Positions 54,113 to 64,000 of a stretch of 64,000 bases of DNA are shown here, piece by piece. The stretch spans positions 102,857,750 through 102,921,749 of the forward strand of contig JAHLJT010002630.1 in the NCBI GenBank assembly GCA_031308135.1, in the 5' to 3' direction. Positions within the stretch are counted from its first letter, which is position 1. Every line of letters starts with the position of its first letter. The position numbers and the translations under genes are program-made. A model generated the notes under the pieces. It saw only the letters and a list, made by a program, of their open reading frames with translations. It was not told the DNA's origin and ran no database searches. Origin of the DNA: Acheta domesticus (lineage: Eukaryota > Arthropoda > Insecta > Orthoptera > Gryllidae).

Positions 54113-54334
54113 GCAGCGCCTTCTCGTGTAGATTCCCTTTGCAGCGCTGATAAGAACGACGAACGGATGAGAACTGCATCGTGCCGGAGGGCATTGCTAG
54201 ACCATTATCTCCACGCGTTGAAAGCTGTCAATGTTATTGAAATAAATCCAGAATTGTTAGAATCTTTGGAACAGCGCCAGGAACGGTGGATTAAGGTTGT
54301 TAAGTGGGCGTTCTCATTATTTGCAAACTCATAA
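54113..54334 (+). pseudogene. Short protein-like frame, unknown
   Basis: A plus frame, open from about 54113 with an ATG at 54167, reads RRALLDHYLHALKAV and ELLESLEQRQERWIKVVK before the stop at 54332. The residue pattern looks like a real helical protein segment, probably a retroelement gag-type or host exon remnant. I cannot identify the family, and neither end is defined. Confidence 0.3.
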
Positions 54335-54379
54335 TTTTTAAATAGTAGTAGAAATATGGGCTTGGTACTTCGACTAGTT

Positions 54380-54687
54380 CATGTCGCTTAAATCGATTTC
54401 TTTCCACGCAATTGCGGCCACGTGACTGGGAGTGTGATGTCAGGGAATCGATTGTTCCTGACCTCCCGGACGAGTTGCGCATTTCGAGTCTCCTCTGCAG
54501 TCGGCGTTGCCTTCGCACAAGAACACGACGCGGATTCCGCTCTTCCTTTGTCAGAGTTCTGAACGTGAGAGCCCTGCGTCAACGTGGTGTGGTACCCCTG
54601 CGAAGACGAAATACGTCTTATATTTCTTCGGTGGTAAAGGAGGTCTCGTTCTGCAGGTACGTTGTTGCGAGAATTTCTGAAGTGCAC
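54380..54687 (+). repeat. Repeat P, copy 2
   Basis: Matches 8145-8448. The core TTGCGCATTTCGAGTCTCCT to GAATTTCTGAAGTGCA is nearly identical. Here it continues without interruption toward repeat Q. Open frames on both strands (54300-54762) mirror those in the other copy and follow composition. Confidence 0.75.
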
Positions 54688-54944
54688 TTAAAGGACCACA
54701 CTACAATAATCCCTATCACAATCTCTCAGCGATACTTTCTTACATCAGCATCAATAAATTAACAAATATCTTAATCGCATTCTATGTTAATCCCTGTTGT
54801 TTATACGCAATTTCTATGAAAACACATTTTCTCAAAAATTTCTAAATTCTTCAACTTCATTGCTTTTGTTTAAATTTCTTCCTATATAGGAAGAAACGAT
54901 AAAGGAAATGGTGCTTTTTACTTTCTTATACTAACACATTCTGT

Positions 54945-55088
54945 TTCTTTGTATTTGTTACATACAGCTTGCATCAAGTGGAAACAACGAAAATAAGCTC
55001 GTAGGACAACTTTAAGCATCTTTTGCCTAATAAATTGGATATTTCAAATTATTGTGCCGAAATAAGCACTTAGATATGGGTTTGAAAA
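54945..55088 (+). repeat. Repeat Q, copy 2
   Basis: Matches 9412-9572 in the same order and orientation after repeat P. The intervening 54688-54944 has no family M palindrome, so this is the uninterrupted state of the unit. Confidence 0.65.
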
Positions 55089-55212
55089 AGTACTATCTAA
55101 ACAAAAATGTGTATTTGAGAAACATATAAACACTGTAGAAATATGTGAATTTAAATTATTTACAAAAGAAATGAATTTATTTACGCCCACAGAAAAATTA
55201 ACACAGAAATAT

Positions 55213-58043
55213 ACAGTGTTCCACTAACAAAGAATAACCCCCATCACTTCTAAACGATTAGGATATTGAAATGCAGCCTTCTCTTAACTCTGCGGAATCA
55301 TGGGACAAGTAATGTGATGTAGAGAAATTGTCTATTTTATTATCTATTGTCTATTTGTAGAAATGGTCTATTTTATTTATAGAAATTGTCTATTTTATTT
55401 ATCGAAAAATTTAATCATCTTTAATTTTTTAAATAGAGTTATGTATATTTTTGTCTGCAGCAACTGATAGACCATCAACAGAGGAATAAAGTGATGTATC
55501 GTATGTTAGTATAGTGATAGTAATTTAAGTATAAAATTACACTTAGAGTAATTTTGAATTCAACGGACAATATTTCGTTTAGCAGCCATTGACACTCTCG
55601 CATACGGAGAAAGTGTCATTCGCGTCATGAAGATTCTTGCGTGGAGAGGGGAGACTGAGAGGGGTAGCAGTTAGAGATAAGAGGCCTAACGAATCAATGG
55701 TCTTGACACAAGGGCCACACTCAATAACACCAATTTTAACTACAATAATGAGATATGTTTTTCCGTTGATTTATCTGCATTTAAATTGTCTTCTTTAATA
55801 ATGAAAATCATTTTCAGACTTGACAAGAATCCAAACACCGTCTCTCCGTTGGTAAATGTCATTTTTAACTAAGATGATCGTTCGTCCATTTCGCAACCAC
55901 ACATCTACAACTGTTCATAAAATAAAAAGCAAAACAGTTCACTTCACTCTTCTGCCGGGGATTTTTAAGTTTGTGGCAGCACGTGTGGTTATGTAATGAG
56001 AAACTTTCCCATCAGTAATAGCAGCGGTGACTGCGGATGTGCATCTGTGTTAAAGTTTAGTAAATTTTCCCTGATAGACGTTAAGAGTATTTCAAAATAT
56101 TTATTGCTTTGTTCCATTGTTTGGTATGTGTTTAAAAAGATCATTAACAGTAAACAATAAGATAAAAGTTAACCTGTCTATTATTCGATGAATAATTTTA
56201 AATATAATTATAATCGTTAAGTATTCATTCCCATCACATGATTTAAAAATTAACTCCATCAGCATTCATTCGCATCTCATGATTTAAAAAGCTTGTTTCT
56301 GCCATAATACACTGAACTCAAGTGTTGTAAGTTTGAAAAGGAACTTCATTATTATCATTATAATAATAATAATTATTATTATTATTACTATTATTATTAT
56401 CGTCCTTCCGCTACAAATATTTTTCTTTTGTTCTTTTCGATTATCGTTGTTGGGAATTTCAATACGAGAAAAGATTCATCCAGATGAAAAAATGGGAATA
56501 ATCTGTAATTCTGATGGATAATGTTGGTTTTCTTCTATGATATTCGTGTCAAGACCATGAATATGTTATTTTAATGTTGGTACAACTCCATTCACACTAG
56601 TTTCAATATACTGAGCTCTAAAGTGAAATGATTATAATAAATCAGTGATGAGTTGGACAAAAAATTTTGTGTGTTTTTTTTCTCGCATAATACATTTTCT
56701 TCTTTTTCCGAAGATTATATGAATAAGCATACCATGTGGTTCGAGGAATATTAGGGTTGTAAATTAGACATACCACCTCGTGAATATGTGATTGGTGGGA
56801 CAGATCGGTAGACGTCGTTTTAAGAAAAATTGTAAATGAAGGCAAAATCGATTTAATAATACACATTAAATATTAATTTAATGTTACTATTGAGACACAT
56901 TCAGTTTTCTTCATCTTCTTGAAATCGTCGAGTTCTTTCCGGCCTATCAGTGAAATAAGAGTGATTATGATTGAAATGAATGGAAACAAATCAAGCATAA
57001 CGCGTTTCATCTCATAAATCTTTCTTTGCTGTAGAAGTTAGATATTTAAGTTCCTGAAAATTTTAGTTCTTCTTCAGCCACTGGAAGTTCAAAAGTTTAC
57101 TGTGTAAAAACAGATGTCCTGATTTAAATTTTACCTGTACATATTTATAAAATATTTCTCGTTTGACAAATGTAATCCATCTAAGTTTAAGACAGTTACA
57201 GACACCAATTCGTTCAGTTTTCTTCCATCTTGTACAGACGTTGAAGTCCTTTTAACTCATAGACAATTAACTTTAATTTTTGTGTTAAATAAACGATGTG
57301 CGATATAATTATATTATTTGCGTTGTTCCTATTACAAAAACCGAATTACGCTCTTTATCATCAAATTGCTACTGACAATTGAATTATATGGAAAATCCCT
57401 CGACACGAGGCTTGTAGAAAAAATAGATTTAAATCAAAATAAATAGATTGCAATCTTCTGTGCGTCACTTTTATTGTAATGCACTGTGTCGTCCACAGAG
57501 AGAACTTTGAGTTCTATTACTTTCAGAAAAAATGTTAAACTCTCGCGTGGATCTGAAAACGGAGTTAACTCAATTTCTCAAAACAGTGGAGTTGCACCAC
57601 TATTAAAACAAAGCCTCCGATCACTCTAGTTACGTCTCCATCCTTCACGGCCGCCCCTCTCACTCTCCCTCTCCCCACGAAACAGACTCGACGCCGCGAA
57701 GGCCACCTTCTCAAACGTCGACTATTGAAAGGGATGCTACAGTAAAGGTAGGTTTACTTAAAAATCACATGTCAGAAATCCTAATTTTATACTCAAATTA
57801 CTATCACAATACCTACACACCTTACATCACTTCATTCCTCTTTTCATTATCTGCCCATTGCTAGTGAAAAAATACAGAATTCCATTTAAAGAATCAAATA
57901 TGATTAAATTTCTCGAAAACTAAATATATTATAGGCAATTATTCTACCACACGTAACTTGTCCCATGACTCCGCATTGTTAAGCAATTCGGAATCCTAAC
58001 CACTTAGAAGTAATGGGGGTGGTCATCACTTGTTGGGACACCT
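55213..58043. mobile_element. Inverted-repeat element, about 2.8 kb
   Basis: Left arm 55213-55720 and right arm 57590-58043 are reverse complements with moderate divergence. The outer ends read TACAGTGTTCC and (complement) TACAAGGTGTCCC. Inner landmarks are CCCCCATCACTTCTAA, CGGAATCATGGGACAAGT, GAGGAATAAAGTGATGTA and GTGATAGTAATTTAAGTATA. The interior (55720-57590) is AT-rich with an (ATT)n run at 56347-56400 and no transposase frame, so it is either a non-autonomous long-TIR element or two copies of one repeat facing each other. Confidence 0.65.
56347..56400. repeat. (ATT)n microsatellite
   Basis: Imperfect ATT/TAA run of about 54 bp with two phase changes, which creates the Ile-rich frame at 56333-56521. 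Confidence 0.9.
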
Positions 58044-58045
58044 TG

Positions 58046-60535
58046 TATTACTGCTGCTACAGAATGGCATAGACTTTCTCGTATTAATTTTCTAATTTCA
58101 TTTGGGGGAACTTTCCGGACTGGCCATGTACTCTTGCCAGCTGCCTTCTATCATCGCACAAATATATATTATTTGAAACAATTGTCAATTTTTCCGTTTC
58201 CAACGATAGATCCCAAATAGTACATTAAAAATATTAAAGAGGAGCAAAACCATGTCTCATAACGTAATTTGTGATGAAAAATTCGGGGTCTTTTTCCTGA
58301 CAATCGCGTTAAAGCTTCATTGTAAATGCAAAATTCGAAAGTTTTTCACAGAAAATTTTGAATTTTCGATAACGTTTTTGGGAAGTCATTTGAAGCACTT
58401 CAACTCACACACATGCACTAATGTTTACAAATTGCAGGAAATGTGCATATTACTGGCGTGAGAGACATTTCAAAAAAATGTATATTTTTGTAGTTTCTTG
58501 AGAAGGAAAACAATAAACCAATGAGTTTTGTGTCAAACTAGCAGAAGTAGCCCGCGTTGCCTGGATATTTATTACAGTAAATTATTTACATATTAGCCAG
58601 GAAAATAAATTCCATTTATTCATGCCCTGCGCCGGGGCCTACTTTTATCCCATTATATCCTTGCTCTCCACCCTGCCTCCATCCTGTCTTGGCTTTCCTG
58701 CTATTTGGAAATTCCCGGTCTATCTCGCACACTTTCCCACTTAAAAATTTATTTTCTTATTCACGTACATTCTATTTGAGAAGTTTTATATATTAAACGA
58801 ATACTTCCATTAAATTGCGATATTGTAAAACTAGTATATTTTTAATTTCCGTACACGTACGTATATACGGAGAAATATACGTAGTATAGGGAAAGTTATT
58901 TCAAGGGAAATACACGTTACAAGGGAAAGAGATTTCAATGGAAATACCCGTATTGGGGTACCCTAAAACGGAAAAAGTGTTGGTTTTTTTTAAACGTCTT
59001 TCTGACCATTCGTCCGTCTGTTTGATAATTTGTGAACAACCGTAGCGCCGAAACCATCAGTACGAGTTCTCCCATAATGATATTCCCCGGCCGATCTGGT
59101 TGTACTCGTGGCGCAGCGATTTTGGAAAACTTTCTTCATAATTTGGTCGTACGTGACACGAAGTCCTCCGTACCTATTCAAAATCGCAGAGCTTCGAGGC
59201 TGGCCAGATCGACAGATGAATGCTTCTACCTCAGGGTTAAGCGCTAGTGTTGTTTCACAGACTAGGGACAAATGGAGAAACGGACGTATCGGCAGGTGGA
59301 CGGACGTTTAAAATAACATATTTTCGATATCAGGGGTAACTAAAACGAGAATTTCCGTTGAAATCTGAAAATTGTTTTCCGCAGTATTACGTAATTCTCA
59401 CTATACTACGTATATGAAGCTGTATCCTATCTATGATACACTGTACTTATACGAGCAAGAAACATCCTCTTGCCCCATTCATTTGTCTGCTGCCATTTTT
59501 AGCCTCCTAAAGTACTACAATTTGAAATTTTCGTAAGTTTTTGTTTTTCTATTGGTTGAACAAATCAGACAACTTACTTTTATGCTATCTGATACAGTGC
59601 GTATAGCACAGTCACCAAAAACATTTTTAAGAAAGAATTAGGAGCGATTTTTCGATAAAATAACATTTCAACGTTTCTGAAAATGTGAAATTATGAATTA
59701 CTTTTGTCAGAAAACTATCGAGTTTTCGAGAAGCTTTTATGGCATCATGTAAAGCACTAGTATTTAATAATTTAATAATGAGTACAACTAGCCCTGATTA
59801 TAAACATTAACCATGTGAGAAAGATGTCAATAAATAACAATTCTGTAGTTTCTTTCGAAACATTTGAATGCACCAAAATGATTTTTTTGTTATCTTAAAC
59901 AGAGCAATCAGCACTATCCGTTCCGAAAGTGTATATAAACTTAGAAAAGTGTGATATCTTGAATTCAGTTTTCTGGAGCTTTACGTAACTTTCTCTATTA
60001 ATATGCATATTTCTCCGTGCATACGAACGTTAACGAGAAACTAACTTTTGATGCAGCAAAATGGCTCCGACATTCCCGTACTAATTATTTTTCTAATTTC
60101 TTTGGTTTGTGCTAGCGTTTTGGGCTTGCCACATACCCTCAGCTGCCATTTATCGGCGCCCAAAGTATGATTTTTTTTTTTAATTTCCCAATTTTTCGGT
60201 TTCTTAATTATGCAATCGTACAAATACATTAAGAATTCTATAGAAAAGTAAATGTCGTTTCAAGGAAAATTTCGTTCAAATATTTGTAGCAGTTTATAAG
60301 AAAATGGCGATTAAGCGTAACTGTAGATGCGAAATTTTTTTTTCAGAGAAATTTATTCAGATATTTGAAGTCATTTGAAGCTCTTCTACTCAGAAATGCA
60401 GTAATGTACACAAATTACGATAAATATGCATATTTAGGCGTGAGAGAAAATTAAAAAGTACATTTTTTAATTTTTTACAAAACAATAAAATACGGAAAAA
60501 ATAATTTTATATCATCTTAAATTATAAGTAAGTAT
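58046..60535. mobile_element. Array of diverged family M pieces
   Basis: In order: plus head and interior (CTGCTGCTACAGAATGGCAT, 58049 to about 58510); a non-family insert (58530-58840); minus tail (TACGTAGTATAGGGAAAGTTA, about 58880); minus interior with GTCCGTCTG (about 59011) facing plus interior with GGACGGACG (about 59299), an inverted pair centred near 59150; plus tail (TACGTAATTCTCACTATACTACG); plus head-interior (59440-59990) with tail ending about 60035; and a second plus head (GATGCAGCAAAATGGCTCCG, 60050) with interior to 60535. More diverged than copies D, E and G, hence older. The 58990-59311 frames are shadows of the inverted pair. Confidence 0.75.
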
Positions 60536-60562
60536 AATCAATATCTACATCTATTCTACACT

Positions 60563-60900
60563 TCTATACTAATATATAAAGACGAAAGTACGCTGGCTTA
60601 CTGCGCGATAATCTCTGAATCTACTGTACCAGTATCAATGAAACTATTGTGCTAGCTTTCTTTAAAGGTGTGGAGTACAATAGGCTATGATTTATAACCA
60701 TAAATCGTAATATATTTACAAATAAACATTTTTTCCGGACATTTTTCGTCTGGCTTTACATCACAGGTTCAATAGTGGATCAATGTCAATAGTTTAGCTG
60801 CGCACCATCAGAGGATGACGTCTGAGATCTTCTACGGTTTTAATCAATGTCCAGAATTATAATGAAATTCATTGGAGTTTGAATAACGCTATGTAAACTC
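60563..60900 (+). mobile_element. Helitron-like 5' end
   Basis: TCTATACTAATATATAAAGA followed about 30 bp later by GCGCGATAATCTCTGAATCT resembles the conserved 5' ends of insect Helitrons (TCTATATTAATAT(A)TAAAG...CGCGCTAATCTCAGGAACTACTGG), including a GGCTATGATTTAT phrase downstream. It starts with the expected TC. No 3' hairpin plus CTRR end was located, so its length is unknown. Confidence 0.5.
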
Positions 60901-61709
60901 CGTGAGCTATTATTGGTGATTTGTTATTTTGTACGTTGGTCGAATATTTGAACGAAAGCCGTGCTGAAAGTAGTAAAGAACGTTTATGTACAACATTGTC
61001 CTTAGTCCATGTTGTATACAAATTGTGGAAAGAACACATGTGAGTTTGAAAGTATTTAGAAAGTTAAAAGTACAAAAATATACAGTAATGTGCAATGTAA
61101 AATGTGTATATATCGTATACAAGTATTGTATATTTTCTGAACAACCTCTTCTTTTACAAAAATTTGTGAACATTAAATTGTTTGAAACAAAGCCGTGTTG
61201 ATCCCGGGTTTAGGGCGGCACAGTTACTTTGGTTCACTGATCCGGTTCATTAGGGAGGAATCGACTCCATTAACTGAATCCGTGTTTACTATTTGCGTGT
61301 AGTAACGATCAACATGGTAACGTAATAAATGTATTTAAAATACATCCTAGTTCACAAAGCGCATGCTACTTAAACATTCTTTACTACTTAAACCACACAT
61401 TCAATATGGGAGGGGACTAATACAGTGGTATGTAATTAAGCAATGGTCCTTTACATATTAAGACTACCCTGTGCTGTTGCTTGGCATGTCAGCTGCTCCC
61501 AGTGAATTAAATCATCTTTTTTTTCTATAAAAGCAGGCAAAAATGAATTTATCAAAAATATGTATGTCTAATCTAATAAAAACATTCTGGGACTCCTTGG
61601 TTTCTACTATTCATATTTCAAGATCCATATTTTCTAGCACTTCAAATCAAATAATGAAGCTAATATTGTTTTTGTGATGTGGTTCAGTAAAATTTCAATT
61701 TATTGTGTT

Positions 61710-61748
<39 letters not shown>

Positions 61749-62515
61749 ATATATATTGTAATAGTTTAGCCATCTATTACAAATGAAATAGGTAAATAAC
61801 ATGAAGTGACCATTGGTTTATGAACCGGGTATAGAACTTTATGTAGAAACTTCCAGAGCGGAATATAGAAAAAAACAAGTGAAGGTGATCTAAGAGAAAA
61901 CGAGTATTTCGGACGAACATGTGAACGCAGTGGGGAATTAATGGTTGCGTGTTACTAGTCAACGCGCAAAATTATAAGGAACAGAATAAAGTTTGTTTTC
62001 AGCTAAATCGGGTCACAGAAACGCATAATATCGCGAGTTTTGTGATCACGACATTGACTTTTAACATGTTAAAGAACGAAAACAACAATGGTCGTGACGT
62101 CACTTCAGAAAAGTTTGGATATATTAATAAATTAAACGAAAACTAGTGTGTCTACCGAGATTTGGCATATACCAAAGTATTCCGTGGAATACGGGCCAAA
62201 TTATAAACGTGGTGACACAATTTTAGGGACGCCGAACATTAATAGATAAACATTATGTTACATTAGTTAATTGAGAAATAACCAGCGATGTTTGTAGGCA
62301 TGAGACGCACGAAAAAGCATTCTTTTAACAAAATGAAGCGAGAAAAGTGATGTCTAAGAAGTGGAATGAATACCAAATTTTAATTGGTAATTTTACAATA
62401 TAATAAGACAATCCAGGAAGTGTTAGAAATGAATAATAAACTATTTTATAAGTTATAAAGCAGAAGAAAGTAGAGACGCTATTGTTTTGTTCGGAAAAAA
62501 GCTATAAATGCTTTA
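60901..62515. other. No recognisable gene; (TA)n run at 61710-61757
   Basis: AT-rich. A (TA)n microsatellite of about 48 bp with one TTT interruption lies at 61710-61757. Short frames on both strands (60910-61201, 61777-62146) lack motifs. Confidence 0.5.
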
Positions 62516-62519
62516 GGAC

Positions 62520-62775
62520 AACAATGGGAGTCAGACGAGTGAATAGCTTGGTAGCGAGAGGCAGAATCCGCGTCGCTTGTTGCAAGAATAATTTTAAAAT
62601 TGGATTTGTGATTTTTTGATGAAGTGTTCTCTTCTGGACTCGTACTAGTGAACTATTATAAACTGTGAGAGGAGTGAATAACTTCGTGGCGAGTTGTACT
62701 CCGCGTCACTCGTGATAGCTTTTTAACATGCGAACTTATAAAATTTCGAGAAGGTGTTGCTCCTTCGGACTTGTA
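62520..62775 (+). repeat. Diverged tandem pair of about 125 bp
   Basis: GAGTGAATAGCTTGGTAGCGAG...CCGCGTCGCTTGTTGC...TCTCTTCTGGACTCGTACT (about 62538-62648) is echoed by GAGTGAATAACTTCGTGGCGAG...CCGCGTCACTCGTGAT...GCTCCTTCGGACTTGTATT (about 62673-62776). A structured leader of this kind is common upstream of retroelement genes. Confidence 0.6.
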
Positions 62776-62876
62776 TTCGCAAGGTGGCGGAACTGTATGC
62801 CGTGTGATGTGAACTATTTTAGTAGTAATATATAAAGCTATGCCACGCGCGATCCTAATTTTGAGTTTTGTGAATT

Positions 62877-63314
62877 TTGAAAGTTTTTCTACTAATGTTT
62901 GGAACTGGTGTTACTTCGACCATTGAAAAATCGAAGCGGGTGTCGCCGAACGAGGTGTGCCGAGGTGCAGCAGACTCGAGCGCGTCTTTGCATATCGTCG
63001 CCGTGGTCAGTGCCAATTTGGGGGGCACTGGTAATTCGGCGCTAGCAGGCAGCAGTGGAGCAGAGTTCTTACGCATGACGGCGTGAGATCTTGTGTGTGT
63101 GGGACCTGGTCGCTTCTTCGTTAACAACGCAAGGGAAGTGGAATTTTTTTTTGTTTTGCAACACTCCAGTGAAGTCAATGACTTTGATTTCTTTGCTCTT
63201 GGGAAGAATAAATGGTTTGCAAAAACCAAAACTGGAAACATTTTGGGGGATTGCAATGTAATGGGTGTGGCCACAGTATTGAGCTCATTATTTCGTGATA
63301 ACGTTTGGGTATAA
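62877..63314 (+). pseudogene. Two consecutive unidentified frames
   Basis: Frame one contains ATG-initiated MFGTGVTSTIEKSKRVSPNE and ends at 63086. Frame two, 63093-63314, contains NAREVEFFFVLQHSSEVNDF and GKNKWFAKTKTGNILGDCNV. The second has the look of a real globular protein piece, but I do not recognise a family. They are in different frames (62877 and 63093 both start in phase, separated by a stop), so this may be one gene broken by a TGA. The minus frame 62855-63274 is a shadow. Confidence 0.25.
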
Positions 63315-63668
63315 TATGTTTATTGATTTTTGTGATTTTTATGATATCGTGTTTTGTTGATGTTGTGTGGTATTGATTCTTTTATGAGGGTATTAATGTT
63401 TCTGTTGGTTAAAAAGAAAATAAACAAACGAGATTTTGAGTTCTCGTTTTGATGTTACGTAACCGGTGTTTTTCATCACATAGCTAGCTGATCCTGGTCC
63501 CTGCATTGGCGTGGCGCTTGTGTTCTGTAGAGAACAAATCACGGCCCGCCCTGATAAATTTATGTAAACAGGAAAACTCCGGAGAGTAAAAGGGGGGGCA
63601 CAGTGGTGTGCATTGTAGATATTACAGGTGATCAGCAAGGAAGTTTTTCGTGATCAACAATAGGAGTT

Positions 63669-63818
63669 GAGAGGGGAGATTTTCATTACAATAGTGCCCA
63701 GTTCGTAGGGCGTTTTAGTAAATAGGAAAGGGGGGGTTTTCGTTGCATTGGCGCCCGTTTAGTGGGCGTGATCGATATCAGTACCAGTGAGAGGGGTTTT
63801 TCGTTACAATATATAGGT
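63669..63818 (+). repeat. Short threefold repeat near window end
   Basis: GAGAGGGGAGATTTTCATTA (63669), GAAAGGGGGGGTTTTCGTTG (63726) and GAGAGGGGTTTTTCGTTACA (63789) head three units spaced 57 and 63 bp apart. The first two continue with TGCCCAG/GCGCCCG and GTAGGGCG/GTGGGCG words. No further feature to 64000. Confidence 0.6.
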
Positions 63819-64000
63819 TGATGGATCAGTATTGCTGTGAAATGATGACTTGATTTTTCTAAGCAAATAAGATTTATACTGCGTGTTACTAGCACATCGG
63901 TCTTTAAATAGAAATATATTTGTCGTCTTCAAAATAACTATAGAAAAAGGTAATTACATTTCAGAATAGATATTTTCATTTCTTTTTATGATTATGATTT

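Noticed and set aside
56333..56521. Ile-rich 62-codon frame
   Set aside because: It is generated by the (ATT)n microsatellite.

Overview
This window is intergenic or intronic DNA from a large, AT-rich animal genome, most likely an insect. The evidence is an almost complete carpet of arthropod-type transposable elements: Jockey and R1-clade LINEs, RTE-like LINE tails, a ZMYM/TTF-type hAT transposase, a Helitron, a solo LTR and a tRNA-derived SINE-like unit. I see no prokaryotic features and no recognisable intact single-copy host gene. The best non-transposon reading frame is a coiled-coil plus ankyrin-repeat gene at about 34.6-35.8 kb, and even that carries two probable frameshifts and has a partly duplicated 3' end. 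A run of exactly 1000 N (50699-51698) is an assembly gap. Species cannot be decided from the sequence alone.

Layout. 0-5.3 kb: an interspersed repeat and a decayed hAT transposase. 5.3-10.6 kb: the first copies of an abundant non-autonomous family (called family M here), a LINE tail, and a roughly 0.7 kb near-perfect palindrome of family M lying inside another repeat. 10.6-15.4 kb: Jockey copy 1 (10845-15391, 12-bp target duplication) inserted in an older minus-strand family M copy. 15.6-17.2 kb: long family M copy. 17.5-21.55 kb: Jockey copy 2 (17477-21550, 5'-truncated, 12-bp target duplication). 22.0-23.6 kb: second long family M copy. 23.6-26.5 kb: LINE fragments and a 297-bp inverted repeat. 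27.1-29.4 kb: Helitron N-terminal fragment behind a threefold repeat. 30.5-33.0 kb: minus-strand R1-like LINE. 34.6-37.7 kb: ankyrin gene and its 3' flank. 39.5-40.9 kb: SINE-like unit and a solo LTR with perfect 5-bp target duplication. 43.0-47.6 kb: mosaic of inverted family M pieces, a second hAT fragment and a second copy of the ankyrin 3' end. 47.6-48.3 kb: (RGAC)n satellite. 50.2-51.8 kb: GC-rich repeats, gap, mariner-like hairpin. 54.4-58.0 kb: a second copy of the 8.1-9.6 kb repeat, then an inverted-repeat element. 58.0-60.5 kb: head/tail array of family M. 60.56 kb: Helitron-like 5' end. The remainder has short tandem duplications and weak reading frames.

The most notable theme is family M. 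Its long copies have a conserved head (GGTGCTACAGAATGGCAC), an internal (GTCY)n-type tract and a terminal hairpin of ACTTTCCC...GGGAAAGT. It recurs at least ten times, often as head-to-head or tail-to-head inverted pairs. Its architecture resembles the dipteran mini-me/DINE-1 (Helentron-associated) class, and the satellite at 47.6-48.3 kb appears to be an expansion of its internal tract. Frame disruptions in the Jockey copies often sit at homopolymer runs, so sequencing error and true decay are not separable here.
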